Below, piece after piece: positions 1 through 11,568 of a stretch of 50,000 nucleotides of DNA (positions are counted from its first letter, which is position 1; each line of letters opens with the position of its first letter). The notes beneath the pieces were generated by a model. The model was given only the letters and a program-made list of their open reading frames with translations. It did not search any database and had not been told where the DNA came from. The stretch comes from Paulinella micropora. Its lineage: Eukaryota; Cercozoa; Imbricatea; Euglyphida; Paulinellidae. The stretch is taken from NCBI GenBank assembly GCA_019918135.1, contig WBZZ01001470.1, positions 25,001 through 75,000 of the forward strand, given 5' to 3'. Both the position numbers and the translations under genes were made by a program.

Positions 1-882
1 TGCTGCCCCTTGCACCGGAGGCTTTGCCCCGAGCACCCGAACGAATGATGATTTGCTCTAACGGTGTTTCCAAGTGTATTATTAATATTAATATTAATAG
101 TTTGAATACCACTCCCACAACCTCAGCTCAAGGTGACTTGAACTCAGTGTTCGGGAAGCTTGTCAGTCCCAAGCTGGCTAGTCTAATACTATTATTCAAA
201 CTAATATTAAAAGAGTTTGCCCGGCAGTTGAAAACTTAATTATGATGCAACTTGAGTTGCACTGTTTTAATATTAATAAAATATTAATACTTGCCACTAT
301 TATTGCTGTTGACATTCAAAACAAAAAAAATTGATTTTTCTGTTTCGGTTGGAATTTCAGTTTTGGTTGGAATTTTGATTTTGGGTGAAAATTTGAATTT
401 TTCAAATTAACGGCTATATTCGTCCGCAAAATATCGTAAATTTTCGCGAAATGTTACCGTTAAATTTGAAAATTTGAATTTTTGTCACAAAAATGAAAAA
501 CTGTCACAAAAATGAAAATCTGACACAAAAATGAAAAACTAATTTTTGTTGTTGTCTTGAATGTCAACAGCAATATGAATAGTGGGAAGCTGACTGAACT
601 TACTCAGGCTTCCGAGATTCAACAATCGCTCCCAAGACTGGCAATATTCCGAGTTGAAACAATGATTGTTAAACTTTTCTCTTTTGTATATATCTCAGAG
701 TCTTGATATTACTGTCGATATTCATTTTAGCATCATTTATTATACAACAATACTGAAAGAAAGTTTGACTCGTGACATATATAAAAACGTGACTTTTACC
801 TATATAGAAACTTTGCATATCATCATGTAGTTCAAGTTAGCATGTAAATAAACGCAGTGAAATCGGGGCGCAAATCATGATT
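1..882. other. AT-rich flank without a gene
   Basis: No coding region can be supported here: open frames are short and lack recognisable domains. The stretch has runs of AATATTAATA and, at about 484..540, three tandem copies of a 17-19 base unit built on CACAAAAATGAAAA. The only organised structure is the inverted-repeat unit at 294..585, listed separately. Confidence 0.6.
294..585. mobile_element. MITE-like unit with terminal inverted repeats
   Basis: The left arm, about 294..319, reads CCACTATTATTGCTGTTGAC and onward. Its reverse complement is at about 557..585, with a 3-base insertion and few mismatches, giving TIRs of about 26-29 bp round a 292-bp AT-rich core with no ORF. Short TIR-bounded non-coding units of this size are typical of non-autonomous DNA transposons. 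I see no clear target-site duplication, so the superfamily is not assigned. Confidence 0.45.
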
Positions 883-1088
883 TGTTAGATTACCATTATT
901 AATATAATAATCTATGATCGCTACTACACTCTCGATGCAGACTACAACTTTAATAAGAAAGGGCGCCAACAAGATGCGCCACGTAACTCTACCGGTGGCC
1001 GGATCATAAGTAATGCAGGCTCTAACGACACCGTTACTCCGACTACTACGGCCGGTCCGTAACTATTAATTAATTATTAGTTCCAACA
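883..1088 (-). repeat. 3' LTR of copia element 1
   Basis: A 206-bp copy of the LTR also present at 10027..10222. It begins TGTTAGAT and ends TTCCAACA. Just inside it, on the plus strand, is a C7 run at about 1089; on the element's strand this is a G-rich polypurine tract directly before the LTR, as expected for plus-strand priming. Confidence 0.8.
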
Positions 1089-2217
1089 CCCCCCCTGGAA
1101 TAAGGTAAATTAATCCTAAGTTACTGCCGTTCCTAATTAAGTTACGTCACTATTACTATCAAGTTTGTGAAACATTGGAAAACACAAACTCAAAACATAT
1201 CCTCTTACCCTCACTCTCTCCGAGAAATAATGTTCGGGTTGGCTACCCTCCTATCCATAGCGAGTACGCATCAGTTAGAGTACGTACAAGGCAGCGGGCC
1301 TGTGGTATATTCGGGCCTACCCAACGAGAAGAAAATTAACACTCTACTCTCCCTATCTCGCAGATGAGTAAGAGAAATATGTGACAACTACATACATATA
1401 TATCATACAAGAATACATAGATATGATGATGACCGTCAAAGGAGCGACACCATAAATGTATAATAAATATGATAATATATATGTTTATATATATGATGAA
1501 TCACATATATGACCATAATGTAAAAACTAAAATTTGGAAGCGCTTCCCGTAAGGGGTATGAGGAGAAGACAAAAATAATATAATATATGAGGACAAAGAC
1601 ACTATATTTGTAATTATTGGCGGGTTTGGTACATCTGTCTGGCTGCCGGATCGTGTTACTCCACATTCCCATGTGGCACGTTCACCGACCAGAAAGCAGA
1701 CTCCAGGTTGGCCTCTTATGGATTTTTGTGTATATAGTGTGGTTTATAAAAGTAATACTAACTAGAGGTAGTGCGTGTTCCGGAGCTATCGCCAGCACCG
1801 GAACACGCACGTACTTAGTAATTATCGTGACTAAATCTATCGGAGATGGACGTCGTAGTCGAACGTCGTCGGGCCGCCTCCATCCGTCATCGGTCCGTGT
1901 ACGCGGGCGCTTCTTCCCCCCCCCCCCCCCCCTCGATCTAGCTGGATTACAAAGTTAAATGGGTAATACGACTTCTGGGGAGGGGAAGGAGAGAGAACAG
2001 GTGAAAGTCCAGGCGCCTCCGGCCTCTTCTCCTTTAAGGAGGTATGGCACCTCTGGAAACGCATTATCTGTCACACTTGCGCATAAGTCACCTATATCAC
2101 TCCCCTCAATGTACAGTATGCGAGAATTATAATATACGAAAATTAATACGGTCCGCTTCCGAGGATATAACTATAATTGATCATAGCGTGAATGGTTATG
2201 CGGGAAATACCCAGTAC
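1089..2217. other. Non-coding 3' internal part of copia element 1
   Basis: No domain is recognisable here. It holds AT-rich sequence with TATATATG runs (about 1390..1590), an approximately 25-base imperfect hairpin around 1764..1810 (GTGCGTGTTCCGG pairing with CCGGAACACGCAC) and a poly-C tract at about 1918..1932. It lies between the RNase H end and the 3' LTR, so it is probably the 3' untranslated part of the element plus later insertions. Confidence 0.45.
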
Positions 2218-3021
2218 TTACAACGCGATCTCAACACCGAACTTTGCGAGAAATTCTTTCACCAACTTCACCGAGATTTGATCAGCCAGGTAATTGAATC
2301 TTTCGTACGTGAAATTTATTTTGGTAAATAAGTCCGCGATGTTTTCCTCCGTCGGTACCCGGAACAACTTGACAACTCCCTTCTTGACCAACTTCTCGAG
2401 TAGGTGGTACCGTATGTCGATATGTTTGGTCCTTGATTCCCCTAACCCCCTTTCTGAGAGGATGATAGTTCCCTCATTGTCCTCGAATAGGGGGGTAAAT
2501 CCTTTTATGGGCAATCCGATATCACGGAGAGACTGTATCAGTGCAAGTAGCTCCCTTACGGCTTCATTGGCCGATACTGTCTCCGATTCAAGGGTGGACT
2601 GGGCTATGACGGTTTGGAGTTTCGAGAACCAAGCTATTCGCGCCCCGTTGAAGAGGAAGATTTAACCGGAACGAGATTTCCTCGTAACTTTCTCCCCGGC
2701 GAAATCAGAGTCGACGTACCCCACTAGAGGATGCTCGCCTATAAGCTTTTCTACGTCAGCTATAACGGGGACATTAAAGGCATTGATTTCCGTGGCCTCG
2801 CATGGGTAAAGTCCTAACGCCTTTTCGGCGGCGGATGATCCCTCTGCCGATCTCCAGGACTTGGGGAGTTTAGGGGCAAGAAACCCTTCGGTCACCATCT
2901 TGACCAACCTCCTATCACCCCGTTTGAAACATAGGGCTCTAGGGGTCAGCAACCATAAGAACATACGATGAACCATGGCATAAGATATTTTCTGGAGATG
3001 GGACTTATTGTTTCGCTGCAA
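2218..3021 (-). pseudogene. Copia RNase H domain, broken
   Basis: Two frames share one copia RNase H. The upstream frame (3021..2662) carries the motif YVDSDFAGE followed by K-S-R-S-G. The downstream frame (2514..2218) has the catalytic-region EDNEGTIILSE, the HIDIRYHLL helix and the family ending with NIADLFTK. RNase H degrades the RNA strand during reverse transcription and is the last domain of copia pol, which matches its place next to the 3' LTR. The change of frame between about 2520 and 2665 breaks the domain. No intact start or polyprotein context remains. Confidence 0.8.
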
Positions 3022-4207
3022 TACTTAAAGGGCAGATCAAGAGAGGACGAGTATGAACATCAAGAAAGATAAGCATGCCGATTAAACACCTAAGATCGTA
3101 CTTGAGCAGGCGGTGTCCCACTTTCAAGGGGGCAGGGTTCTCTGAAGTGAAGGGGGTTTTGGCAGGCACCTCCTTCATATAATCTAACTCATCTAGGATG
3201 AAAAGCTCATACTTCCGTTGATGCAACAAAATCCCTTTATCAGATTGGATTATCTGGATATTTTTGAACTCTGTAGCCTTCCCTAAGTTCTTACACCTAA
3301 ATCCATGCTTCTTCATACTTTCTACAAGGGTCGTGTGTTTAGCTTCGTCAGCAGCATGGAGACCATCATCGACATGGAAAGATAGGAGTTGGGTACTTGT
3401 GGGGTTCCTGGCGTGCTTGATAAAGGAAGCCCGGTCGAGAGAAGGTGACGAACGCTTGCTTTCCAACTAACTCCCTCGATATTAAGTCATACCACAGTCT
3501 CCCTGCTTCAGGATGCCCGTAAAGAGCCTTCCTGAGGAGCTAAAGGTAACCTTCCCTCTCAAAACCCGGGGGGGGGGGGGGCTTTACATAGATATCATAA
3601 GGCATTTTGGCATGCAGGTAGGCAGTGGTGAAGTCAATGAGCCATAGGTCTATGCCGAAGAAGGCAGCATAAGCAATGATGAGAAGGATAGTGCGGTGGT
3701 GAGTGGTGGGTGAGTATGTACGTTTGGGGTCATATTGCAGACCGCTTTCAGGAGATCCCCTCTCAGGGCGATCCTAGCGTTATGATATTCATCGCTCGTT
3801 CCTTGCTGTTTGACTGTGTCTATCCATTTCAGGGGAATAATGGGAGTGCCTGATCTTCTAGCCTCACTCTCTTCTCTCCATTCGAATGCTTTGAGCTCTT
3901 CTTGCTGTCTGACTTCTGTCTCTCGCGCTTGTCTCCTATCCTTCGGTTTTTGCACGACGGGGAATTCCGGAATTTGTTCAGTGACCAGACAATAGTCAAT
4001 TCTCTCTTCTTTCGCGCATACCGAGATGTGACTTCTGGTTTTCCCGAAAATTACGTTCTCCTGAGAAATATTTCCTTGCTCATGGGACCTCCATCCCGGG
4101 GGATGCTTGTCTTTTTCCGCAGCTATCCTAACTCTCTCCCCCTCGGCATGGCCGAATTCACTGATTGCATTGGGGTCTGGGCGTGCCAGTTCAACAATAG
4201 CCTGCAT
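3005..4207 (-). pseudogene. Copia reverse transcriptase, broken
   Basis: The minus-strand segment 4207..3650 has the N-terminal RT pattern (PLKWIDTVKQQ, then ARIALRGD). The next part, readable in another frame at about 3480..3655, contains IDLWLIDFTTAYLHA, the first catalytic palm motif, and a weak match to the usual fingers segment. The segment 3466..3005 carries the YVDD-box equivalent as SFHVDDGLHAAD. The three parts are in different frames, so at least two frameshifts separate them. The change from Tyr to His before VDD is unusual. Product when intact: RNA-dependent DNA polymerase making cDNA in the virus-like particle. Confidence 0.8.
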
Positions 4208-4233
4208 TACGAGAGTAGGGGGGGTTACTCCCC

Positions 4234-6040
4234 CTAAAAGTACTTCAAGATCTCAGAATCCATTATTTTCTCCGTAACGCCATCGTCAAACTTAACGTTG
4301 TGGGCTGGGAATCGTTTGTTTCTTCTGACAACGGGGGCAGACGGGTCAAGAGTAACTCCCTTCCGTACAATGGAATCCCACTTATCTCCATAAGTGAATT
4401 TAGCCCACTCTTCCCCGAAAGCCCGTGCCGGGATTTGGACGATCTTCCCCGACAAGATAACTTTAAGTTTGGGTTTTCTCCCCCTCTTTCCCACTACTTT
4501 GACACCCTTCTCCCCCTGACTCATGCTCCCTACATTCCGTGAAGACGGGGTAGGGGGAGCAAGTTCAGGGAGGTTACTAAGATCATGAATTGGGGCTGCA
4601 TCCTCTTCATCACTATCACTTGCAACGATCACCGAGTCATCTTCGCTTTCAGGTCTTTTCTGGGGTGTCATAGATGTAGTTGGGGCATTCTCAGTACTTT
4701 CGCTATTATTAGTAACAACTACAGCAGATGAGGTAGACGTACTATATGTAGTTTCCGGTACTTCGAAGCTAACATTCTTCTTGGGTGGTGTATCGACTGA
4801 GGGCAGAACAGCAGAGGGTGTGGCCGATTTCCATTCGACCGAAAACATATCCCCGTCTGCTGTTCCTTCGAGGTTTTTGGAAGCCTCTCGTCTACCCAGT
4901 TTCCATACATCGAACATAACATCCCGGACATTACCGTGTATTACACGAGCAGCAGGATCATAAACACGATAATACCCGGTGTTACGTTTGTACCCTAAAA
5001 AGATAACTTTCTTTCCTCTCTCACCTTTCCCCCGCCGAGCCTTGACCTTCATCACAGCAGCGCAACCAGTCGGGCGAAGGTGATGCAGGTATGGTTTTCG
5101 GCGGTGAATGACTTCAAAAGGGGACTTACCCTTAAAGGGTCCTTTAGCTATCGGGAGGAGGTTGTTAATATAAGTGGCGTTTTTTTCCATCTCCGTCCAG
5201 AACTTGGGAGGGAGCTCAGCATCACTAAGCATCGCCCTAGCAGGTCCACCGTTGGTTTGGTGAGACCTCTCTATCTTTGAAACTGCCTGTTTCTCGGCGG
5301 TTGGTGCCTCAATCAAGATAGGCTGATTAACATTAGCCCACTCCTGAAAAGTTTCATATCGACCATATTCCTGGTCACAAGTAATAAATTTGACTTTCCG
5401 ATTTGTGTGTCTTTCAAAGAAAGCGACGGCCTTAATAAAACACGGAAAAAATTCATTCTTATGACGTAAATAATAGTCGAGCTCGAAATTTCAAGCGAGA
5501 CATTTGACCGTAAATTTGTATCACTTACCATCCCATGATATGGTGTCCCACCATCCTTGTGTGTCCATGGAAATATGAACCCCGGAATGATGTTCAACAA
5601 TGTGATGGTTTTTGTGAAAGTGTGGTGCTTTCCTTATTTTATTCCTTAAGCAGTACTCGCACTTCATAATTCTCTCTCGCCATCCTACCCCTACTATTTT
5701 TACCCCCATGTAGTGAGCCATTCTCTATAGCTTTTACCCCTCTATGCTTACACATGCGGTGAAAGACAGTAGCATGGATATGCTCACTATGTGTAGGTCG
5801 AACAACAGGGTTTAATGTTTTTGACATTTGACAATCAACATCATGTTCGTGGGCTTGTGAAGTGTGTAAACATACATCATTTGGCATACCAAACAACAAG
5901 CCAAACTTTGCGAACAATATATTTGTTTCGTAGAAACGGGATATATGGTTTATTGTCATGGCATCCCCATCCGCATAAACATGTGACATCATTACAATAT
6001 GCATCATTATACACGGGAAGAGCTGTTGATTGTGTAGGAC
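4234..6040 (-). pseudogene. Copia integrase, broken
   Basis: The N-terminal HHCC zinc region is seen as FHRMCKHRG and, in another frame, CEYCLRNK (about 5640..5770). The core follows, with a catalytic-type ITCDQEYG near 5370 and KIERSHQTNG near 5270, where a glutamate sits three residues before the histidine as in VERxNRT-type helices. A 360-residue frame (5316..4234) then has the copia tail pattern FEVIHRRKPYLHHLRPTGC and KKVIFLGY, followed by an acidic, Ser/Thr-rich linker into RT. Frameshifts lie near 5700 and 5315. The family inserts cDNA into host DNA. Confidence 0.8.
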
Positions 6041-6058
6041 GGCGAGGAGGAAGTCAGA

Positions 6059-7232
6059 ATGAGACGGTGGACGACGATGTCCCATCATCCTCTACTTTCA
6101 CGTTCTGTTTTTCAAGAGGGACTGGTTCGTATCGCTGAGGGTGGAGCAGGGGGAGAAGTAGAAAGGGAAGCCAAAGAAGTCCTCTCCCCGTTAGCCCACC
6201 GTATTATATATCCCCCTTCCCTACGACTTGCACCCAGTGAGTTGAATCAGGGGGTGGATAGAGAGTTAGAGAGAGATAGGATTAGGAAGGACCCCACGAT
6301 TGCATGGCGGTGGGAAGAGGGAAAGATGATGATAGTCGGTGGCAATGGGGAGATACCGCCCCTTGGAGAGATTAAAAGGTTGCTCGGAGCATTGGCAGAG
6401 GGTGCTAGAGGGCTAGAGGTGAGAGATTCTCTCATTACCTGGAAGGACGGTGAAGTTAACGAATTTTATGATGAGCTTTAATATGTGGACATTCAAAATT
6501 TTATCATTTCGATGGCGCACAAATGGAATAACCCTTTCGCAAGAGGACTTATTGCGGGATTTCCACATCTCCGGCTCAATTGCTGGAATACCGGGAATAT
6601 CTGCGGCGTATAGGTGTAGAGGGAGAGAACGCCCGCGACATTCCACCATCGAGACCCAACACATCCTCAAACACTTCACCTCCATCCCCCGAGAAAGAAT
6701 GTGTCGTGATGATGCATAAGAGAGAGGAAGATGAGAAAGAAACACCTGAAAGGAGTACGGCGGGGATGGTTTGGGTAGATGATAGTGGGGCTAGCGAGTC
6801 TCAATCACCCCATAAGGATGTGTTCGTGAGAATGAAACACAACCCCCAGAAGTTCAAAATCGCAAAAGGGAGCATTAAAACAGAGTACAAGGGGAAAGTT
6901 TTGATGCAGCTCTCTGGAGCGAATGGAGAACCAATCCAGGTGTACGATTCCCACACAACGTACAATCCCGTTTGAGCTATGGTTTAGTGGCCACTTCAGC
7001 CTGGTTGAAGCGAGGACTGGCTGTAGTCCATCAGAACAACCAGCTGGTTGTGATTAAGTCCCCAATCCACATCGAGGCTAGAGGTAGGTCTTTGCCTAAC
7101 AATTTATTCGTCTTTGATCCACCGGGGATGTCTCCTCTGGACCCAAACCAACTCTTACTCATCTCTTCCTTGGAGTTTGAGCGTTGTACTGGTGGTTCAG
7201 GGGAAAAAGAGGACTTCCGGGGAAAGGCATAG
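6059..7232 (+). pseudogene. Copia protease and pre-integrase segment, inverted
   Basis: On the plus strand, opposite to the rest of the element, a frame from 6580 contains WVDDSGASES, the aspartic-protease active-site pattern (usually WxxDSGAx in copia). The next frame from about 6976 has the pre-integrase-like SAWLKRGLAVVHQNNQLVVI. Upstream (6059..6481) is an unassigned charged frame. In an intact copia polyprotein, protease lies between gag and integrase on the same strand. Here it has the right neighbours but the wrong orientation, which implies an inversion of about 6.05..7.1 kb inside the element or insertion of a fragment of a related copy. Confidence 0.65.
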
Positions 7233-8008
7233 GAGTTGGTTTCATCATCGTCTTCGTCGGTCATCGTCTCTCCCTCTCTTCTTTCTCTCTTTTGAGCGTT
7301 TCCCCCTACTGCAACCTCAACGTCCTCACTCGTTTCTGTGCTTGAGTTAGAACGTTGTACAGTTGAAGTAGGGAGCATATGTCCTGTGAGAGAAGGTAGA
7401 GTAGCACTAGTGATGTGAGACGATGCAAGCCTATGTGGTGACGTGTGTGAGGACGATGATGTGAGCTGAATGAGAGGGGGATTCTGATCTACCCTAATCC
7501 ACTGGCGCATGATCCAGTCCATAGGGGCTAGCATCATAGCATAGCTGTACGGTGTACCCCCCATGTTCAGTTGAGCTCTAATCACTGCCAGTAAGTCACT
7601 CCTATTTTGTTCGTTACTGATATGGTGGGAACAGAAATCACACCCGTGTTTCTCCATTCTTTTAGCACTGACTACCTATTCTCTGAGCCCTACCTTCCAT
7701 GCACACCGAGCGTTGTTCTTGTTGAACCCATCGCATTGCTTCGTGTTTGAAACAATAATCATATTCCCTCTGATGGGTTGCGCCCATAGATTGAGGAGTG
7801 GGCCTTCCTCCTCATGCAAGTGTAAAGTACTCCGAGATTTCATCAAAACTTTCCTGTAGCCCCCCTTGACACAGTGAAGCCCCCACCTCTCCTCCATAGG
7901 GTATATTACCCCCAGAGGTGTTGGGTCGCCCACCATGTCAAGGCCAGTAAAGAAACGATTATCTTTCAGGAGGGGAATGAAGGGAGTTTGAGGGACAATG
8001 ATGAGCAT
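7131..8008 (-). pseudogene. Extra copia ORF with Cys/His motif
   Basis: The frame runs from 8008 to a TAG at 7676..7678 and continues in the same frame from 7657 to about 7131. Together these give CDGFNKNNARC upstream of the stop and CDFCSHHI downstream. The pattern resembles the CxGxTKxGxRC...CxxH zinc-binding module found in many eukaryotic and large-virus proteins. Its position after the zinc knuckle suggests a gag C-terminal extension or an accessory protein. Ser/Thr-rich sequence follows. The module assignment is tentative. The nonsense codon sits between the two halves of the metal site. Confidence 0.45.
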
Positions 8009-8189
8009 GCATGTCGGTTGCGTGTGTGTTGCTCTCTCTCTTCTTGTCCTCCAGTTCTGATGCGTGAGGTGGCGATGTTAAAAGAGGAAGTGGGTGGGGT
8101 GCCGTCAAGTGAAAGGTTTGGTTCTTCGTCCGTTTCCTCTCTCTCCATCATGTTTATGCTTAACATATGGTTGATGTACCCTATTTCTC

Positions 8190-8603
8190 CTACTCTTCTC
8201 CTCCTTCTTCATCAAGAGTAGCAGACTCTTTATCTGAATCAAGAGCTTCGGACTCCTCTCCTTCTTCAGAACTACCAGAAGAAGAGGAGTCAGAACCCCC
8301 TGCATTCAGACTAATCGTCTTTGTTTTAGCTGTCCTTTTCTTGATGAAATCAGATGCTTTCAGTTTCCTTTTCTCCTTCCCTCCTTCTTTCTTCTGTCGT
8401 CTCATCTTTATCCTCCCTTTACTGCTCTCCTTATTCTTATCTGTCTTAGTTAGACTCAGCTCCCCTACTCCTTTGGCTAAGTTAACTATTCTCGCTGCTT
8501 TCCTCCTTATGGGGCAGTTCACCGGGACATGTCCGCCTCGGGGGCACTCAGGGAGACTACACAGGACGATGCAAATTTTGATCTGGTGATCACCACGACA
8601 CAA
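8190..8603 (-). pseudogene. Gag zinc-knuckle region of copia element 1
   Basis: This frame begins with a CCHC-like knuckle, CSLPECPRGGHVPVNC (C-x4-C-x4-H-x4-C, with a longer first spacing than the canonical C-x2-C). A lysine-rich stretch and an acidic, serine-rich tail follow. Knuckles of this type bind the RNA genome during packaging. It is out of frame with the gag N-terminus at 8963..9766, and overlapping frames at 8519..8888 hold the intervening gag residues, so gag is broken at least twice. Confidence 0.6.
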
Positions 8604-8962
8604 CCTTCCTTATGGGGTGTCCTCCCAGCTTGGTTTCCCATAAGGTTGACTGCTATGGGGTTTCCTTTAGTTCCTGTACCATATGAAGTTTTAGACGAAA
8701 GGGAAGAAAAGCCGCCCCCTGACGAGTAAAGTTTTTTCATATTGGCCTTGGATTCCTCTGTCTGGGCAACCTGCTTTATCACTTTCACAAAAAGATTCCC
8801 AACCCGGTCGCTCCTCCGGAAGGAGACTGGTGACCTTGTTGCGAAAACTGTCAAACTCGGTCAAATGTTCGATCTTTTTCATGACCATCTCTATCTTTGC
8901 TAATATAATTCAGGGTATGGGACCTTCATAACTGTTCTTGGTCTGCAATATTGCTGACAGTG

Positions 8963-9766
8963 TCACTGGAAGAGGGTTAACCAGGGCCTCACATCCTGAA
9001 CCTTCTTAGGATAGGAAAGGTCAAGGAAGTTTTGTCGTTCTTTCCACTTAACAAGATCAAGACCACCATATCTTTTCCTTAAAGCCATGAAACATTCCAC
9101 TCCATCAGACCCTGCTGTCCTGATGACAGACATGGCTTCCTTGTCCTTAGAGCAGGACTGAATTAAGAGAGCAAAGATAAATCGGTTGTGTTTCATCTTA
9201 TCTCTTTCCTCAACCTGCTGGTAGTACTTTTCTGTAGGGAAAGAGGCAAGAAGGGGGTTTGGTCTAGATGTGGTAGTCAGGATAGGGACCGAACTCCCAG
9301 CGGGCTCTTTCTGTTCAGCAGTTGTTGAGGTAGAGGAAGGGTCAGGTGAAGCAGAACTAGTACTAACATCTTGTTCCTGTTTGATAGGTAGAGCAGAGCT
9401 GGAGGAACAACTACTAGGCTCCTTTTTTACAACAGATTTCTTTCTCTCTCCCTGGTCCTGATTCTCATCCTCGCTATCTCCGGTGGGGGAGAGAGGTGGT
9501 TCGTTGTGAGGTGTACTAGGTAGATTGAAAGTAACTGTCTGTTTTGCTTGTAGAAACAAAGGGTGTCGCTTATGGGGAGGTAGCTCCTTTATCCCCAAGG
9601 GATCATAGATCGCCGAAACCGCAAGGAGCCCATACTCCCAGTTATCCCAGTCTGGGTCTTTGCTATTAAATGGCGGAGGATCTACTTTGAACCCTTTGTT
9701 CATCGACATTCCAAACATGGTGTAGCCATGTTGGACCAAAGTGCGGAAGGTAGGAGTCAGACTCAA
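8963..9766 (-). pseudogene. Copia gag N-terminal part
   Basis: A 267-residue frame just inside the 5' LTR. It contains DWDNWEYGLLAVSAIYDPLG, which suits the UBN2-type gag fold (a W-rich start giving the monomer interface). A Ser/Pro/Glu-rich insert follows, then the second half of the domain, which has RFIFALLIQSCS and, further on, ALRKRYGG. Gag forms the virus-like particle. The first residue shown is an ATG at 9764..9766, 260 bases inside the LTR, which is a sensible start. The frame stops at 8963 with gag sequence continuing in other frames. Confidence 0.7.
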
Positions 9767-9784
9767 CTACCGAAAGATTTCCAA

Positions 9785-10026
9785 TTAAGTAGAAATGGTG
9801 GAATTATTATTAGGGATGATGTAAGTTGGTGTGTCTATGATATGCTGTCTAGCCGATAGACACATTTGAGGTGGCTGCCTTCTGCCTACCCACGAAATGA
9901 TGTCGACTGCCTGCTGCACGTCGATCCTCGCACTTTTCTGTTGAAGGCCTGATGCCTCTCCTTCCAAACTAAGTGCAACTCATTAAAGCTGCTGACGCAG
10001 AGTTCGCTAATCAAGGCTCGAAAACC
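9785..10026 (-). other. Leader of copia element 1
   Basis: A sequence of about 240 bases between the 5' LTR and gag. The bases adjoining the LTR on the element strand read GGTTTTCGAGCCTTGATTAG, the expected site of a primer-binding sequence. It is not the initiator-Met type (TGGTATCAGAGC) used by many copia elements, and I cannot name the tRNA. Confidence 0.4.
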
Positions 10027-10222
10027 TGTTAGACTACTATTATTAATATAATAATCTATGATCGCTACTACACTCTCGATGCAGACTACAACTTTAATAA
10101 GAAAGTGCGCCAACAAGGTGCGCCACGTAACTCGACTGGCCGGATCATAAGTAATGGCTCTAACGACACCGTTACTCCGATACGGCAGGTCCGTAACTAT
10201 TAATTAATTATTAGTTCCAACA
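10027..10222 (-). repeat. 5' LTR of copia element 1
   Basis: A 196-bp copy matching 883..1088 with a few substitutions and several short deletions (for example GGTGGCC shortened to GGCC, and TACTACGGCC shortened to TACGGC). LTRs are identical at insertion, so these differences show that the element is not recent. Confidence 0.8.
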
Positions 10223-10398
10223 TGAGTCTGCGTTTAAACTAAAATAGATTTTTTTAATACTTTTTTTTTTAATTTACCGTGCCTAAACAATGCCTAATAC
10301 AGATATGGACTTGAACTAGTTCCCACACAAAAAATATCAATGTTATGTTATGGATATTACACACTACATATTTAAAGAGAACTGAATACGTTCTTTTT

Positions 10399-10698
10399 CT
10401 TAAGCAGTTGAACAATATAGAGGGTATTAGAAGCCGGTTTAAAGTCCCCCAGGCGTCCCCAGTTGACTAACTAACCAGCTCCAAACGTCCTTTAATAGGT
10501 TATTCAATCAATACAGAGCCAAACAACGAAACATTTGATGCAGGTCTCTAAGTCATAAAATAAAAGGTATCCACACAGGACATATCGGCATTGGTGCCAC
10601 CAATGCCACTATATCCCTTTTTTCATACTATGAACTATTAATATTAACTAACGTATATATCGGTTGTATTAATCCCATCACCTAGCTACCTTCCTAAG
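10399..10698 (-). repeat. 3' LTR of copia element 2
   Basis: It shares GGGTATTAGAAGCCGGTTTA, AAAGGTATCCACACAGGACA and the end ACCTTCCTAAG with the copy at 12385..12717. It is about 33 bp shorter through several small deletions, for example in the segment around 10586. Confidence 0.75.
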
Positions 10699-10764
10699 CT
10701 CCCCCTTGATGGCATTAATACCAACTCTCAAACTCAAAAAGGTCCTATTCTGCCGCCTCACAGA

Positions 10765-11568
10765 TCACTGTTGCGCGATCCTCTCAATCAACCTCGAATA
10801 CTTTGGTCCCCGCTGCCGCTTAGTGTTGACATCACCATAGTTGTCTGCGGAAGCATTTTTTTCCAACATTGCCTTCCCGGCCAGAATCATAGCGTTGACA
10901 TAAGTGTAGCGTAGGTCAATGTGATCCAACTTCTGACGGTAAATGTTGGTCGTGGCCAGATCAATGGCTCCCTTGTTGTCTTCATACACCACGGGTGGTT
11001 TCCCCCACCCTTGCTTGGCCAAGTCCTTGGCCACTTTTCCTCCTGCGATCCCATTGATGAAGTTTGCAATCTTTTCCTGGCCGTGCAGACACGCATCCAG
11101 CGCGTAGATCTCGGCCTCGCAAGTCGATTCTTCCGGACTTCCCTTGCGTACATGACCCTCCTGTAACTTTTCCTCTGGGGGCGGCAGAGTCCCCACCGCC
11201 TCCGCTTGCAGATCCTGCTGCTTTGCTAACAGCTTCTCCCGCCTTTCCTTGCCTCGCGATCCACGCGGCTTCGGTAATTCCACAGTGATGGTGCGCTTCA
11301 TGCACACCGGGTTCACTGAACCCCCTAGCACAAAGTAGATTACGGCGAGTCTGGCGCGTCGATCGCCGCACTCTCCCTTCCAAGTCGCGTCCGGATATGA
11401 TGTCAGGCGAGTGCTCTCCTTCTGGTAGAACCGGATTCCCCGCCTGGCCGTACCCTGAAGGTACCGTATCACCTGTTCCGCCTCTTGAACGGGGAACTCC
11501 TCAGGTATTGAGGTATAGCAAGCCATCTCGGCCACCGGCCCAAGCGTGTCATGCCGAGTCACTCGCAC
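10765..11568 (-). pseudogene. Copia RNase H remnant (element 2)
   Basis: A 267-residue frame with RT-RNase H connection residues (VIRYLQGTARRGIRFY, then SYPDATWKGE) and the RNase H core: STCEAEIYALDAC, YEDNKGAIDLA, HIDLRYTYVNAM and an ending with DVNTK. The acidic residues D, E and D of the active site are present in these motifs. A Lys/Glu-rich insert of about 50 residues interrupts the domain after VELPKPRG. No ATG opens the frame. It was probably expressed only as the end of a pol polyprotein, whose middle is gone. Confidence 0.75.

Larger units (their letters stand above)
883..10222 (-). mobile_element. Ty1/copia LTR retrotransposon, decayed, minus strand
   Basis: Two related LTRs (883..1088 and 10027..10222) enclose an internal region whose minus strand reads gag, zinc knuckle, integrase, reverse transcriptase and RNase H, the copia order. 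The LTRs run TG...CA in both orientations and differ by scattered substitutions and small indels. The 5 bases outside them (TGATT left, TGAGT right) may be a target duplication with one change. At about 9.3 kb it is long for copia, with extra sequence between gag and pol at about 7.1..8.9 kb. Every domain is split by stops or frameshifts, and the protease part is on the opposite strand, so it cannot be autonomous now. Confidence 0.85.
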
